DNA of 64,000 nucleotides from Datisca glomerata (lineage: Eukaryota; Streptophyta; Magnoliopsida; Cucurbitales; Datiscaceae): the NCBI GenBank assembly GCA_003255025.1, contig QANY01009110.1:1922001-1986000 (forward strand), in the 5' to 3' direction. Made by a program: the position numbers and the translations under genes. This document shows positions 32,989 through 44,039 of the stretch, one piece after another. Below the pieces are notes generated by a model. The model had not been told where the DNA came from. It ran no database searches and was given only the letters and a program-made list of their open reading frames with translations. Within the stretch, counting starts at the first letter, position 1, and every line of letters begins with the position of its first letter.

Positions 32989-33591
32989 CTATCCTAGATC
33001 AAGGCCATTCATCTTAACGATGGTTTTCCAATAACTAGCTTCTGTTAATATGTTGCAATCCTTGCTATTATAATAAGGTTCAATCTGATCTGAAGATGAA
33101 TCAGAATCGAATATATAGAGTTCATCTAAATCATTCTCTGAGCTTGTGTCTGAAGAGGAGTTATCTTTGTCAGAGATACTGTTAAGGATTTGCTGTTGGG
33201 TTTTCTTGTCTAAGGATAGTTCATGGAATTTCAGTTTGAGTTTGCACTTGTTAGCATAGTGCCCTTTAGTGCCACATCTGAAGCATTTAACTTTTGATAT
33301 GTCATTCTTAGGAATGGATTTCCTTTTGCTGAATTTCCTTTTGTGAAGTTCTTGGAAGTTATGTTTGGGAGCTTTTCTGGAATGGAACCTTTTGAATTTC
33401 TTAGGTTTAGGATTAAGATTTTTGGAAGTTGAGGGATACTGGATTTTAGTATCATAGGCGAATTGATCACAAAATTCACCTAACTCTTTTCGGTAGGACA
33501 AGTTTTGATTTTTCATCATTTGCTGGAGTTTCAGAACATTGCAGAGGGATAAACCTTCTTCAATAACTACTGCAATTATATTCCCTATCAT
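32989..33591 (-). pseudogene. EPRV-5 coat protein end with zinc knuckle
   Basis: A 200-codon open frame. Residues 1-60 are capsid C-terminal sequence, 60-100 are Lys/Arg-rich, residues 103-116 form the intact knuckle CFRCGTKGHYANKC, and then an acidic Ser/Asp tail. It would bind genome RNA during packaging. It is the longest open viral frame of lineage 2 in the window. Confidence 0.8.
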
Positions 33592-34245
33592 TTGCTGATG
33601 ATAGGGAATATCAACTTGGTTATGCTTATCCCTAAGTTTCTTATGAACTTTTTCTGCAAAAAGATTAGGGAGACCATCAATAAATTTAGCCTTCCAATGA
33701 TCACTGTTGGCATAAGTACATTACATGACCTTCATTAAGAATACATCCTTATACCATCTGAAATGTGTTAAAGATGGGAAACGAAGGTTCTGTAGAAGTT
33801 CTCTTTATCGATCTGTATTAATAATTCTTGATCCAATGAAATGGTGGATGATGGTTTGTGCTAGAGTATAGCAAGCATCTTCTGTTTAGGTTTCGGTATG
33901 GGTAAGAGGATTTATATTAATCTTAGAGGCATTTAAAATTTCATCGCTTTGAGGTTAAGTGAGACAATTATCCCACTAGCCTTTTAGATAACGATAAAGC
34001 CATTGACAAGAAATCAGGGCTATTTGATGATCAAAATGATCATTCTGCTTGCAAACAGATGCATAAATTATCATATGATGTATGGCTTCGAAGATCTGAT
34101 ATTCAGATTTTCCATCTACATTTCATTCATAGATAGTCTTTCCATGGTAAGGTTTCTGAGTATGAAGGAAGTCCTCTTCATACAAGATGTCCTGTAGGGT
34201 AGGTCTGAGATAATAATACCTATCAGGTTTAAGTAAAGCCATACG
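33592..34245 (-). pseudogene. EPRV-5 coat protein, central part
   Basis: In broken minus-strand frames the sequence shows an LKG-WDNCLT-like stretch near 33960-33990 (the caulimovirid capsid GQLKGWW motif with losses) and a TH-FRWYKDVFL-like stretch near 33750. Several stops are present. Order and spacing match lineage 1 coat protein. Confidence 0.65.
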
Positions 34246-35130
34246 TTAGGTGGACTTAGTGTATGTAAGTTTGTTGATACTATCATCAAAGTTTTTCTGA
34301 AGATCATGAATTTGGGAAAGAGTATACCCATCCTTATCATCATCTGTTATAGGTAGAGATGAATCACCCCGGTTCATCATATTAATATGCTTGGGAGATT
34401 TGGGTCCTGATGATTCCGGCTCACTGATATTCAAATCTTTTATTCTTCCAATAAGAATGGTCATAAAGTCCTCCTCTTTTTTGGTAGATTTTAACTTAAA
34501 ATCATGAACTTCAAGGGGAGGCTTGATATTGACTGGTTGAAGGATAAAAGGTTTAGGTTTCTCTAGATTTTTGTCCTGTTGTCCTTCAATTTGATCCTGA
34601 ATATTGTCTACCCGTTCCTTAATACGGGTAAGTTGGTTACCCACAGTTTGGAGGAAAATGTTAGTATAATTATTTTGTTTGGTTAAAGGTACAATATCTT
34701 TGACCTTTAGGGTTTCTTGTTGATTGGGTTGTTCAGAAATCTTAACATAAGGAGAGATGACTAACGGTTTAGTGCTCTCATTGCTTGGAGCAAGCTCTAA
34801 GGATAACGGTGGATGATGAATAACCTGGAAAAGCTTACCAGTTATTGTTATCCAATTCTTTCGAATTCCTGTTAAGACATTTATCTGATCTCTATCAAGA
34901 ATGGGTACTTTGTTAGTAAAGTCACAATACCATTCTGGTAAGGATCTAAGAGTTTGGTTTTTCTAAAAGTGGTAATAGTACTGATCTTTGAGAGTTTTTA
35001 ACTTTTGAGGAGTATAGGATTTAATATACCATAATCGAAATTTCTGGTATTTATCTTGCATAAAATCCTGGTTTAGGTGCTTGCGCAATTCACTATTGGA
35101 TGTAAAATCCATTAAATAACGAATTGCATA
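34246..35130 (-). pseudogene. EPRV-5 ORF1 linker
   Basis: The 132-codon frame at 34246-34644 starts with a coiled-coil-like stretch (QLTRIKERVDNIQDQIEGQ) and continues acidic. The part 34645-35130 matches 39258-39817 and is broken. It corresponds in position to the repeat linker of lineage 1, but I see no HRLESTY-like repeats here. Confidence 0.6.
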
Positions 35131-35839
35131 TCACTGGTGGTTGGACATTCTGATGTTAGGTCTATCTTCATAAAATACATGAGGTATTTGATTTTCTGAT
35201 ATATGTATACCTCGGATGTGAGCTTCTGATATCTGCTCAGAATTGATAGATTCTACTGTAAAAGGTCTGGAGGATTCAGGAAAATCTATGTTATAGGGGA
35301 GCTTACTCTTGTAACTAGTACTAGAAATGCTTCTAGTTAAAGGTTTTTGAAAACGAAGGTATACGTTACCTCCTTGTGTCTGATCAACATCTTCAATAGA
35401 TTGTCTGATCATTAGTATGGTAGGTACATCATTAGAGATTTGTCATTTTCTTGAAAAGTAATTTCTTCCTAGGAATAGCTACTTGACAGCTAAAGAAATT
35501 GGTGTCGATAAGGATAGTATGTCCCTGTTCACTCTGCTTTCTGGTGTAAGGGTTCAAGGTGGAGAGAACCTTTAGGTGATTTGTGAAAAATGTCGTAAAG
35601 GGACGAGATCCTGGAAGATACTCATAACTATGTGAAATAACTCTAAGTTCTAAAACTTTAGAAAGATTGTTGGTAAAATCAAATGTTTCAATTTTATAAA
35701 TGGTTTCTGGTTTAACCTTAGGTATTGTCCATTTATCTAAGGCTTCTTTAACATCCTCATATGCTGTGAGTTATGTTACCCTCAAAGTTGAAGCTACTGT
35801 ATTAGCTACGATTGGCATATAAGAAGCAATTTCAGACAT
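35131..35839 (-). pseudogene. EPRV-5 movement protein
   Basis: It starts at ATG 35839 (MSEIASYMPIVANTVAS), close behind the PBS. A KPETIYKIETF-like stretch near 35710 corresponds to the NIYK region of lineage 1 MP. The C-terminal 93-codon frame (35131-35412) is Ser/Pro/Glu-rich. The part between is broken by stops. The central core looks shorter than lineage 1 MP, so a deletion is likely. Confidence 0.62.
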
Positions 35840-35905
35840 GTTTTAAGTGACCATGTATGTACAATTTAAAAGGAATATAATCATAATATAACCAAGACTA
35901 TTTAC

Positions 35906-35918
35906 GACTCTAATACCA
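35906..35918 (-). other. PBS-like site of EPRV-5
   Basis: The minus strand reads TGGTATTAGAGTC, two mismatches from the tRNA-Met complement. It lies 66 bases before the ORF1 ATG, much closer than in lineage 1. Confidence 0.72.
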
Positions 35919-36673
35919 ACTGGGGTGCAGTACTACCACACGAACACATGGTTAACAACCAAATACATGCTGGTAAATCATTCATAGCTTAGGAAAACAC
36001 AAAATATATAATCAGGCAGACTGTCAATATTTTATAGGGGTAAACAGTCCTAACGCACTCCCTGCTCAGCAAACCTAGTCCAAATGCGACTTGAGGTCAA
36101 TACACTGACTATATACTTAGTGTTCATACTAAGTATGTAATGATGATCAACAATGCATCAAAGTATTCTTTCAGTTAGCATGAGATCGATGAATACTGAA
36201 GGTTATATTATGATGATATTAAACTTAAACTATGCCATACATGGTCTCATGAACTACTGATAAAATTCAAATAAAAGAAAACTTACTGTTATGTGCAGTC
36301 GAGAGTTATAAACTTTAATACTTATATGTTTATTGCGGGGAGAGAGAGAGAGTACATAGAGGGGGAGAAAGTACTATGCTCAACACATGAGCATCCTAAA
36401 ATTTGTTCTGCCTTCAACTATGGGTGAGGTATCCCTTTTATAATACAAAAAGTAAGATAGATAATGTTGCGTGTCATAGACAAGTGGTGGCGTTCATCCT
36501 ATCTTCTTGATTGTCCTGGTGGTGGAATCTACTTTAGTAAAAGTAGATTTGTCTTTATTCTGTAAGTGGGCAACTGCTTTTATAAAGTATATTTTACTGT
36601 TGCTAGTTGGAAGCTACTTTTATGAAAGTAGATTTGTCATTTTGTGCCGATGGTCTTTGGTGGGCGACAGGGA
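35919..36673 (-). promoter_or_regulatory. EPRV-5 intergenic region
   Basis: Non-coding stretch between ORF2 end and PBS. It contains a TATA candidate (36434), a GA-rich run GGGGAGAGAGAGAGAG (about 36338) and an unassigned AT-rich rest. In this family the region carries the pregenomic promoter and polyadenylation signal. Confidence 0.6.
36434..36446 (-). promoter_or_regulatory. Candidate EPRV-5 TATA box
   Basis: On the minus strand GTATTATAAAAGGGATACC is a good TATA context between ORF2 and the PBS, about 520 bp before the PBS. Confidence 0.55.
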
Positions 36674-37880
36674 TTATTCCTTACTTTTCTCTTTTTTATC
36701 TTTATCGATTTTTTCTGATATCATACATGTAAGGGAATCCCAGAAGTCACCTATGGTAGGGTCTTCTAGGTCATGCTCTGGGTCCTGGCTTTCACCTACA
36801 AAAATACTGAATTCATTCTCATCATCATCGTGATCAGATTCTGTTATACTGCTTGTCGATTTCATGGAAGCATCTGTTGACCCTATGGACTGGAGAAATT
36901 TCTCTTTCATGAAATCCATAGTTTTGATGATTAACTCATTTTCTATTAAATCCAAAAATTTCTTTTTTAATTCTGTTTGGGTTAAATCAGACGGATTTTC
37001 TATTAATGCTGGGAGAGCCTTAGCAATAGCATCAAGACAAGCCTGGGTGTGGGCTTTGATCACCTTCATTAGTTTTGGTAAATTGGTGTTCATCCCCTTA
37101 TCCCACCATTTTGTGTAAAACTCCTTTTTAAGACGGGAAATTTTATTCTGGTAGTCACATTAAAGATCTCATTTTCATATCCATGGGATGCTGAATCGAA
37201 TAATAAAATGAGTTACTGATTTTTATTGACTGGTAGGAGTGAATAGGCAGCTTGCCATTCATTAAATGCTGATTTGACGGATTCTGGTAAAGAGGAATCC
37301 CAAATTTATCCCACCAAACAAGGAACTAATTTGGAAGCTCATTTTTTAGAACTTCGGGACATATTCTGATGAACCAAGTATGATTATGCACTGGATTCTG
37401 ATAGTAGAAGACGTAGGTAAAAGAATGAATATAATCCCAATAACTATATTAGGGTTCCTTGTTACTGATCTCAAGACTTATGGTCGTATGAAGATGTAAA
37501 CTCCATTGCCCAATAGGCATAATATTTCTGATTGATGCCTTACTGTAAGTAATAGGACTGGCAGTTCTGGTAGAACCATGGAGTGTATGCTTGATCTCCA
37601 TGGCTGTTGTTTCAAGCATAATGGCTTCATATATGTATCGATATTGTTCAAAATGAGTGGGGAATTGTTGAGTAGATCTGACATCCATTGCTCAACTGCT
37701 GTTTCGATGAAGAGAATAGTCTCCTCAGTAATGCTGTTAAATATATACTGTTTTGGTATAAGAAGGACATCTTTAACAGATTTGCTAGAAGAAGCGTCTT
37801 GTGTGCTGTTTATATTTCTGTTATGTAGGGATTTCCCCTGTCGCGGCCTTGGCTTCGATTCTGGTTCATGAACCCTGCAA
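36674..37880 (-). pseudogene. EPRV-5 ORF2
   Basis: The minus strand runs from about 37880 after the RNase H end. Frames at 37449-37688 (ASPITYSKASIRNIMPIGQW) and 36674-37093 (LPKLMKVIKAHTQACLDAI, then an acidic tail) are open. Between them is a YTKWWDK-like motif (about 37100-37120), the one clear feature shared with ORF2 of lineage 1. So both lineages have this second ORF. Function unknown. Confidence 0.65.
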
Positions 37881-38735
37881 GTATTCGCGAGTTAGAAAGT
37901 CTGGTAAAGAATTATTTTCACATTTGATATGTTCAATACCAAAATCAAATACTGATAATAAGCTTTGCCAAGAAGCAAATATCTACTTTGAAGCAAGATT
38001 CTGTACGTCTTTCTTAAATATTTGTTTGGCTGCAGAACAGTAACCTCTAATAAGAAAATGCTGGTTAAGTAAATCATCTTGAAATTTGAGAACACATTTA
38101 GCAATGGCTAAACATTCCTGTTTAATGGTTGGATAATTAAGTGCTGGTCCTTTCCAAATTTCAGAGGTAAACCTAAGGAGTTCTTCTTTCTGAATACTGG
38201 GATTTACCTGTTTAAGGATCCCACCATATCCTTAGTTAGAGGCATATGTTTCAAAAATCTTATGTCATGTAGGGTTAGGTAAAGATAAACAATGTAATTG
38301 TTGTATTTTTTGTTTTATCTTTTTACTGCTAGAGTATGTTCAGCTATCCAAGAAGAAGGGTTCTTCTTAAGTCTGTTGTAAAGGATAGAGCTATCCTGAG
38401 CACACTGCGAGTAGAAGTCTCTAACATAATTTAGGCTTCCTAAAAATCTTTGTATTTGAGTTTTATCTTTAAATTCATCAGGAAATTTAGTTGCAAATTA
38501 TATGCTTCTGTTGATAGGAATAATAGTTCCATTAGAAATATTATGTCCTAAAAATCTAACTTCTGCTTGAAAAAGTTTCATTTTAGAGGCAAATAAAACT
38601 AAGTCATTTCTGATAATAATATTCTTAAAAATATGCAGATGCTTAACATGCTAATCAATAGATGATGAGAAAATTAAAACAATATCAATGTAACAGATAA
38701 TAAATTCAGTATATGGATTGAAAATATCATTCATG
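37881..38735 (-). pseudogene. EPRV-5 RT and RNase H (right terminal copy)
   Basis: The minus strand carries the region after the RT catalytic box (VLIFSSSID near 38660), the connection and RNase H C-terminus (to about 37920). It keeps the approximately 395 bp lost from the left copy. The frame is interrupted by several stops. Its right end near 38735 is joined to shuffled viral pieces. Confidence 0.7.
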
Positions 38736-39817
38736 ATATTTAGAAGAACCATGAATTTCCTTTTGTGAACTTCTTGGAAGTTATGTTTAGGAGATTCATG
38801 GTTCCTGTATGATATCAGAATGTGTTTAGGAGATTCATGGTTCTTGTATGACACACTGTCCTTACCGACACCAATCTCTTCAGCAGTCAAGTAGTCATCC
38901 CTAGGATGATACCTTGGGAAGAAATTGCTTTTTCAGAAAAATGGTAAATCTCTAATGTTGTACCTACGAGACCGATCATCAGACAATCTATTGAATATAT
39001 TGTTCAGACACAATGAGGTAGCATATACCTTCGTTTTCAAAAACCTTTAACTAGAAGTCTTTCTAGTACTAGTTATGGGAGTAACCTCCCATATAACATA
39101 GATTTCCCTGAATCCTCCAGACCTTCTACAACAGAATCTATCAATTCTGAGCAGATACCAGAAGCTCACATAAGAGGTATATATATATATATATATATAT
39201 ATACCTCTTATGTGAGCTTCTGGTATCTGCTCAGAATTGATAGATTCTGTTGTAGANCTAATACTACCTGTTCCTCAATGCGGGTAAGTTGGTTACCCAC
39301 GGTTTGGAGGAAAATATTAGTATAATTATTCTATTTGGTTAAAAGTACAATATCTTTTACCTTTAGGGTTTTTTGTTGATTGAGTTGTTCAGAAATCTCA
39401 ACATAAGAAGAGATGACTAACGGTTTAGTGCTCTCATTGCTTGGAGCAAGTTCTAAGGATAACGGTGGAGGATGAATAGCCTGGAAAAGCTTACTAGTTA
39501 TTGCTATCCAATTCTTTCAAATTCCTGTTAAGACATTTATTTGATCTCTATAAAGAATGAGTACTTTATCAACAAAGTCATAATACCATTCTAGGAAGGA
39601 TCTAAGAGTTTGGTTTTTCCAAAGGTGGTAATAGTACTAGTCTTTTAGAGGTTTTAACTGTTGAGGAGTATGAGATTTAAAATAGCACAATCAGAATTCC
39701 TGACATTTATCTTGCATAAAATCCTGGTTTAGGTGCTTGCGCAATTCACTATTGGGTGTAAAATCCAGTAAATATCGAATTGCATATCACTGGCAGTTGG
39801 GCTATTGGGCATTCTGA
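38736..39817. pseudogene. Shuffled EPRV-5-type fragments in both orientations
   Basis: 38750-38890 has a zinc-knuckle-region scrap (minus; like 33338-33378) and a 39-bp duplication (TGTTTAGGAGATTCATGG at 38784 and 38823). 38930-39190 is MP sequence in plus orientation. 39191-39817 is MP end and linker in minus orientation, matching 34620-35290. The two MP pieces meet in a perfect palindrome. The right end is the copia LTR start at 39818. Confidence 0.7.
39125..39256. repeat. Perfect 132-bp palindrome ending at an 'n'
   Basis: 39125-39190 and 39191-39256 are exact reverse complements, with a (TA)n centre. Both arms are EPRV-5-type MP sequence. The right arm ends one base before the 'n' at 39257, where the symmetry stops abruptly. 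Confidence 0.95.
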
Positions 39818-41390
39818 TGTTAGGATTGCGCCTTAAAAGAACTGAAATTTTATTATATTTATTGAGACATTTAACTCTAATTAATAATAAATAGTTTATT
39901 CTTATATCATGTGCAATACATTCTTGTAAAAAGTCCACAAGCATAAAAATACTTGATTTATGAGTCCTATGGAGTTTAGCTTATAGGAATACTGTCTTTA
40001 ACCAAGAGTCATTTATGACTTGTAAATACTTAATTTTACAGTCTAGTTAAGCTGGGCACTTTGCTAAGAGAAGATTGTAGTACATTAATTCTATTATGTA
40101 AAGTGACTTACCTTAGTCACTAACTAGAATACCTAGTTAATGTACTAGTGCATTTGTAATCCATTGAAAGGACTAATGAGTTTGATTTTCAGTAAATTAC
40201 TATCAAATGAAAATCATGACTCATTGTTATTATTTTATGAGTGCTCTCAATCTTGAGAGAGTTATGGGCTCATATTTAATAACTTAGTTGTTTTGATCTA
40301 TTAAGAATGAGACTTTATGAGTCAACATATTCTGTAGGTTGAATGACTGAGTTATTAGATAGTGAGTCCATATATTCTCAACAGTAGAATCCATAAACAC
40401 TTTTAATTAAGTGACATAGTACCTCTTAATTAATTCATTTATGTGGTCAAAATAAACTAAGCGCTTAGTATATCTGGTGGATTACTAGAAATTTGATAAT
40501 TTTACTTGAGGCATCAATTATGAAAATTATCATAGTTGAACAGTAGAGTGAATTTGGAACCTAAGGATACTAAGATATGTATAAATATTAGGTCGATAGT
40601 AACTAACCTAATTATGTATGGTACTATATTAAGGAGGGACATTACATAATGAATAACATGTCAATGATAGTTACGTCGAGTAATATAAAATATACTTGGA
40701 GTTCAATTATGATTTCATAGTGGAGTTAATCATAATTAATAATTAATAAATTTGATTATGGGTTTAATCGATATAGTTTATTAATTATGTAATCAAATAT
40801 ATTTTTATCCATATGGTCCTCTTACCAGTCTCGGATTTGAGTTGCGTTGTGACGAGACTTATTTTATAAACAAGTGACTCAACGTAGATACTCTATAGTC
40901 AACCAAGTGGTCTAAAAAACTAACTTAGCAGTATTTCTAAAAAGTTAAAGACAAATTATTGTTTAATTAATTAGAGTTACAATTGTAACCCATGTGAAGT
41001 GATGTCATTTTTTAAGCCATTCTTTCCAATAACTGTTTTGTTGGTTGTTTACTTCATATCTTAAGAAGTGAAGAAACTTGCTATGGCTGATTTTCTGTTC
41101 TGAAGCCACTTTTCCAGAAAATGGTTTTCATAAAAATGAATATGCTATGGCCAGATCTTTTTGTTTTTGGAAGAATAAAAAGACATGAGTTAGTTTTTGG
41201 GTTTTGATTTTTATTTGAGTGCCAACCAGCTCGTGATTTTGGTTGAGGATCAGAGAAATGGCAAGGAAGATTATGAGGTTTCCATTTTCAATCGTCACGT
41301 TTCAAGATGTATTTATCCTAATCCTTGATATAAATAAGTCGTTTCTCAAATTTTTGAAGACCCTGTTTTTTTCGATTGCATAACCATTTA
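39818..41390 (+). repeat. Copia 5' LTR
   Basis: It starts TGTTAGGATTGCGCCTTAAA and matches 47918-49190, except for about 365 bp (roughly 39985-40350) missing from the other copy. The 3' edge is estimated from where similarity fades and may be further right. Confidence 0.75.
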
Positions 41391-42961
41391 GATTTTATGT
41401 GTAAATTTTTGTTGGTTATGTAATTAGAGGGACAATCTATGAAGATATTGTTTTTCCCTTTAAGATTCGTATTTATTTTTCATAAATTCTTGTAAACTTT
41501 TTTCAAGAAAATTAAGATTGTTATGATGTAATTATTCATATCGGATGTAGATCAAAATGATGTGAAAGGAGTATCGAAAGGCGGTTGAAAACCCGCGTCC
41601 GCGTAACAATGGCTGCATGGTGACAGTTCGGTATTTGGATTATAAAATTCAGATTCGATATAGGATTGACCCGATTCAAAATCCTCTAGAAAGAAAACTC
41701 AAAGCCCCAGATTTTTGTGTTTCACGAAGAAGACCAAATTCGGATGTTTTTATGATCAAATTTGAGGCTGAATATGACATGTCGGGGAGTGACGAGAATT
41801 TTTATGCTTTTCTGATTTGGTTCGTTAGAACGGGGCGTATCTCATGAGGCAGTGGGTAACGATCGATGGTGGCCAGCAAGTGCAACCCATGGTGATATCA
41901 AGGGTGTCAACAAGTGGCAGACGGTTCTGGTGTCAGTGATCGATTTCACTCCATCTTGAAGATCGGTTTTAGACTTTAAATTTAGATAGGGTAGGGTTAT
42001 GCAAGGCTCTGTTATATTTTAGATATTTTTTATTTATGCACATCACATTTCGATACAATATAACTTTAGGTTTCTAAAAAAATAAGCGTTTGTGATTGCA
42101 TAATGAAGATACAATTAAGCATAATTGATTAGAGTATAAAATGACTAACCCTAGAAGCAGGTTATTGGTTTTATTTAAATATAATTTTTAATTTTAATAA
42201 TCTGGCTAGATATTTAATTTTCCGTTAATTAAATTATGTGATTATTAGAATTTAGATAAAATTATATTAACTTAAATATAATACTAATTGAGCATGCTTA
42301 TTTAATTGAAGTAAGTTGCTAAATATTAGGTTGGCTAGTTACCTAATGTCACTTAGTAACCCACTGTAATAAAAACTCACATAATTTAGAAAATCAAGTG
42401 GGAGCAAGATTCTTAATCGAAACTCAAGGTCTCTATTATTGGATCATAGTAAGGTACTAGAGTACTCGTCTTCAATATTGTAAACTCCCTAAAGGAGGGT
42501 ATCTGAAGTATCAGCTATTACAAGTATAGTCTTCATAATGATCACCTTGATAAGTGAATAACTGAAAACGATCTGCCTAAGTAGGAGTTGTCACTTGTGT
42601 CAAGTCTGACGGTGAAATAATGATATACACTTGACTCGTTTTTGTAGTATCCTGCCTAAGTGATTCTTATTACTTATTTCGAGAGACCAAAGCTGAACAT
42701 TAGTCAATTACTAGATATTAATACTAGATTATTAGGATTATTATGTATTAATATCAGATTAATAATTAATTGGATTGGACTATCCTACCTAATTTTTTAA
42801 TTGTGCGTTCTACCTAAGCGTGCGCATGTTTATCAGAGTTGGGATATCGTTGTGTACATTGCATGTTATTTTTTTGAGTTTTTATATTCATGTTATGATG
42901 TATGCTTTAATTAGAATGTGTTTGTAATGATTGAGAATTTTGTTATTTTTCAGTAATTAAA
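41391..42961 (+). other. Copia 5' untranslated region or distal LTR part
   Basis: No convincing coding. A weak PBS candidate (ATGGTGATATCAAGGGTGTC, about 41890) differs from the tRNA-Met site by an insertion. The 76-codon frame at 41617 matches nothing I know. Includes AT-rich stretches and a GTGGGAGCAAGATTCTTA motif (about 42399). Confidence 0.45.
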
Positions 42962-43640
42962 ATGTCGTCCATGAGCCCAGTAGCATCTTATTGAAAATAT
43001 ATTTGACATTAATGGATATTAACTAGTACTTTAATCTGACAGTAAAAAGAAGCAGGTGCACTCCTAATTAATGCTATCTTAGATTTTCACTCATGAGAAT
43101 AAAATTAATATTGGTTATGTAGATAGATTAAATTTTAGCTCCATGTTACATAGTATCATTATATGACAAATATGTTGGAACTATAGTAAATTCATTCTTC
43201 ATGGAAGCTGATATAATTATTATTCTCCAGTAAGATGTCTGAAAGGTAATGTTAAATACTAAGATGGCAAATAAAACTATAGTTGATGATTATATCCTTA
43301 TGGTTATTTTTATTCAACTAGAAAGAGATTCTTATAGATAAAATCGATGGGAAAACCCAGATCGATATAGTCATGGAAATCTCAGCGAATCCCTTACACC
43401 AATTCATGATTAAACTATAGCACATGTAGGAATGTTTAATCAGGCCTAACTGAACTAGAAACTCCAGATAGCTAAGAAAATCTTAAGACATGGTTTGAGC
43501 TTAGCCCAGATAAGATGAAGAAGATAAAGATCTCTAAATAGTGTTGACTTAGAGTAAGAAAGAGAGAACAAGATCTGATGGGAAGCGCATGCATTGCGGG
43601 AAGATTGGATAGAAGAAAATCAGGTAAAAAGTTTTCTTAA
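42962..43640 (+). pseudogene. Copia gag remnant
   Basis: It starts ATGTCGTCCATGAGCCCAGT (MSSMSPVAS), the usual opening of a copia gag, then meets stops at once. Near 43585 the bases TGCATTGCGGGAAGATTGG resemble the CHCGKIGH knuckle. Everything between is too decayed for detail. Confidence 0.6.
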
Positions 43641-43683
43641 CTATAAAGAGCTGAAACATGCATCTCATTAAGAAGTGACTAGT

Positions 43684-44039
43684 GTTTGATTCTACTACAT
43701 CCTGGTGTGTAGACTTTGAAATCACTAATCACATTCACAATTCTTTGTGAAGGTTCTAGGAAACCAGAACACTAAATGAGAGGGATTGCGTGTTGTTCTT
43801 TGGATAAAGGCATATGCACTATTTTGGACTGTACATATATTTCAAAATTTTTTGTTGCATGATATGGAGTAAAATAACAGTATACATAGTACATTATAGA
43901 ATCGAAAAGTTTCTCAAGCCAACTATACGTCTATAACTTATGTCTAGGTCATATTACCTATGTACGATTCAAAGATTAGTAAGAGACAAACTTCATGACT
44001 TTTAGATTTTTGAACTCTTACTGGTAAGCGAATCCAATA
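43684..44039 (+). pseudogene. Copia protease remnant
   Basis: The stretch at 43684-43750 reads like WCVDFEITNHIHNSL, matching the WCVDSGATNHVCNSL type of copia protease, with the active-site S-G changed. It is cut at 44039 by the nested LTR. Confidence 0.55.

Larger units (their letters stand above)
31074..38735 (-). mobile_element. EPRV-5: second pararetrovirus lineage, one genome plus terminal repeat
   Basis: On the minus strand from 38735: RT/RNase H, ORF2, intergenic region with TATA and PBS, then ORF1 with MP, linker, coat protein, zinc knuckle, protease, RT and RNase H to about 31080. RNase H/RT is thus at both ends (31080-31520 and 37920-38735), so slightly more than one circular genome is present. 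Protein sequence is clearly diverged from lineage 1, though the gene order is the same. All frames are broken. Confidence 0.85.

Noticed and set aside
41617..41847. 76-codon plus-strand ORF in the copia 5' region
   Set aside because: No recognised domain, no repeat copy and no promoter; likely chance.
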